A DNA stretch of 64,000 nt from Entoloma clypeatum (lineage: Eukaryota > Basidiomycota > Agaricomycetes > Agaricales > Entolomataceae): contig OY751487.1 in assembly GCA_963565915.1 (NCBI GenBank), forward strand, positions 2,356,001 through 2,420,000, given 5' to 3'. The notes below the pieces were generated by a model that did no database searches, was not told where the DNA came from, and was given only the letters and a program-made list of their open reading frames with translations. Positions 62,882 to 64,000 of the stretch are shown piece by piece. Position numbers and translations under genes: made by a program. How positions within the stretch are numbered: position 1 is the stretch's first letter; each line of letters starts with the position of its first letter.

Positions 62882-63590
62882 ATGCTTATCCAGCAGTACA
62901 TCGAATCGGAGATCTGTCGCATCCTACAGCAGGTGCTTGACGAAGAACTAGACAACGACGAGCATCGCCCTCACGGCGAGATAGCAGAGAGCATCCATCT
63001 TGCTCGGCAACACCAGATCGCGCGTTACAACGCCCGACAGACTCGAAGTCCTGAAACAAGAGAAACGTACCGTTGATGAATTCTTGGATGAATTCGAAGA
63101 ACTCTTGAAGCTGTCAAACCTTGGCGAAGAAACTGGGAAATACATCCTAGAAAAGAACGTCAACCGCAGAATCTCTGAACAAGTGGCTAGCGATGGCAAG
63201 ACGTACACCGATTACGCAAAGGAGATCCGAAACAAGGGACGACAGATGGAAGGACACGCACTGGTCATCTGAGGTGGCGGAGACATGCGCACTGGATCAG
63301 GTACCACTTATGGTGGTCAGGGCAAGGCCATGGAGATCGACAAAGCAGGAGTAGCCCGTTGCTACAACTGTCAATGCTTCGGTCATCTGGCTAAAGACTG
63401 TAGCGCTCCAAAGAAGAAAGATGGTCGCAAGTGTTTCAACTGTGACCAAGAAGGCCATATCGCGTGCAACTGCCGCAAGCCAAAGAAGAACTCCGGAAGG
63501 GTTAGGAAGGTGTCCAAGGAAGATGCCAAGAATGATGAAACCACAATCTTAGAAGCCGACGAGAAGGATTTTACCGAAGGGTCCGATTAA
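62882..63590 (+). pseudogene. Gypsy-6 Gag, internally deleted
   Basis: Starts like the Gypsy-4 upstream ORF (ATG at 62882), then jumps at about 63041 to late gag (LEVLKQEKRTVDEFLDEFEE). A TGA at 63269-63271 and two CCHC knuckles follow, as in Gypsy-4. The deletion junction shares the bases AGA. Confidence 0.9.
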
Positions 63591-63631
63591 ACGACGCTAA
63601 GTCGCGACCCTTATCTATTAAACGGACTTGC

Positions 63632-64000
63632 TTGCCTTGTATGACTGCAGACAATAGAACCTATGTCATCCCTGCCAAGCGAGCCACTGCGTCGACTAAG
63701 ATTGTGAAGGGAGATAAACCTCCGAAAAGACGAGAAATCAGGCTGTTAGCGCAGCTCAAAACACGACGAGGACCAAAGGTTATCCGACCTGAGGTTGACA
63801 GCGGATGTGAACGCACATGCATCCATCCCAGAATAGTACGCGAACAGAACCTCCCCACGCGAGGAATACCACCCATAGCAATTCTAAATGCGGATGGATC
63901 ACCAAATCGACAACAGAAAGCGAGCCAACTTGCCGAAGTCAAACTGGATTTGGGAGCGCATCAGGAAACCATGGAAGCAATGGTACTGGACATTGGGAGA
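63632..64000 (+). pseudogene. Gypsy-6 Pol start, cut by window edge
   Basis: Protease region DSGCERTCIHP, closely matching Gypsy-4 50265-50633. Open to the edge of the window. Called pseudogene because the upstream gag is broken. Confidence 0.8.

Larger units (their letters stand above)
55783..64000 (+). mobile_element. Gypsy-6: third copy of the family, interrupted and cut by window edge
   Basis: 5' LTR in two pieces (55783-55840 and 62420-62728, 367 bp total) because Gypsy-5 inserted in it. The internal region from 62729 shows near identity to Gypsy-4, including the same gag TGA (63269-63271), but lacks about 790 bp of gag (the counterpart of 48879-49670). The 3' end lies beyond the window. 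Confidence 0.92.

Noticed and set aside
1..64000. CRISPR arrays, bacterial operons, tRNA or rRNA genes
   Set aside because: No regular spacer arrays were seen, the genes have introns, and I recognised no tRNA or rRNA; a dedicated tRNA scan was not possible here.

Overview
The window looks like a transposon-rich chromosome segment of a filamentous basidiomycete (Agaricomycete-like). Introns are very short (about 41 to 65 bp, GT..AG), and the recognisable genes are fungal: glutathione reductase, a PHD+JmjC JHD1 demethylase, an Skt5/Chs4-type Sel1-repeat protein ending in a CaaX box, an Nsl1/Mis14-like kinetochore subunit, GAR1 and a broken TUP1 copy. Taxonomy is inferred from gene structure and element content only.

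Layout. 58-6206: a complete, very young Ty3/gypsy chromovirus (Gypsy-1, minus strand) with LTRs that read as identical and a GGCAG target duplication. 6708-7844: a foldback element with CACTG ends and a nested hairpin element. 8142-16410: the host gene block GLR1 (-), an unknown disordered protein (+), JHD1 (+) and SKT5 (+). 16937-18385: a decayed gypsy fragment. 19168-29375: a large foldback element with an 8-bp target duplication (GGCCGAAG) and about 1.1-kb arms. Its left arm holds a TA-flanked MITE and its right arm holds a decayed copia (Copia-1), which itself contains a Tc1-like element. This stack lies about 50 bp upstream of NSL1 (29432-30241, +), which is convergent with GAR1 (30359-31172, -).

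31650-42167: an old gypsy (Gypsy-3). A copia solo LTR sits in its integrase region, and a nearly intact copia (Copia-2) of the same LTR family sits in that solo LTR. 42240-48163: small repeats, a gene-poor stretch and a broken TUP1 duplicate. 48164-64000: three copies of one chromovirus family. Gypsy-4 is decayed, Gypsy-5 is intact, and Gypsy-6 runs off the right edge with Gypsy-5 inserted in its 5' LTR.

The best candidate for an undescribed feature is in the Gypsy-4/5 family. It carries a third ORF of about 122 codons between pol and the 3' LTR, present in both copies that reach that far. The ORF has a helical middle and an acidic tail with three tryptophans at conserved spacing. It is about 64% identical between copies while the adjacent pol looks about 95% identical. 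It is followed by a small hairpin with one compensatory base-pair change.

Other notable signals: all three analysable gypsy families carry a 10-12 nt complementarity between the LTR and the primer-binding site that fits Tf1-type self-priming; Gypsy-1 has a GGGTTTT -1 frameshift heptamer; GLR1 has an in-frame CTG that would add a mitochondrial presequence; many element stop codons are CGA to TGA, suggesting CpG deamination; and Gypsy-3 is strongly enriched in the pentamer TCGGA on one strand.
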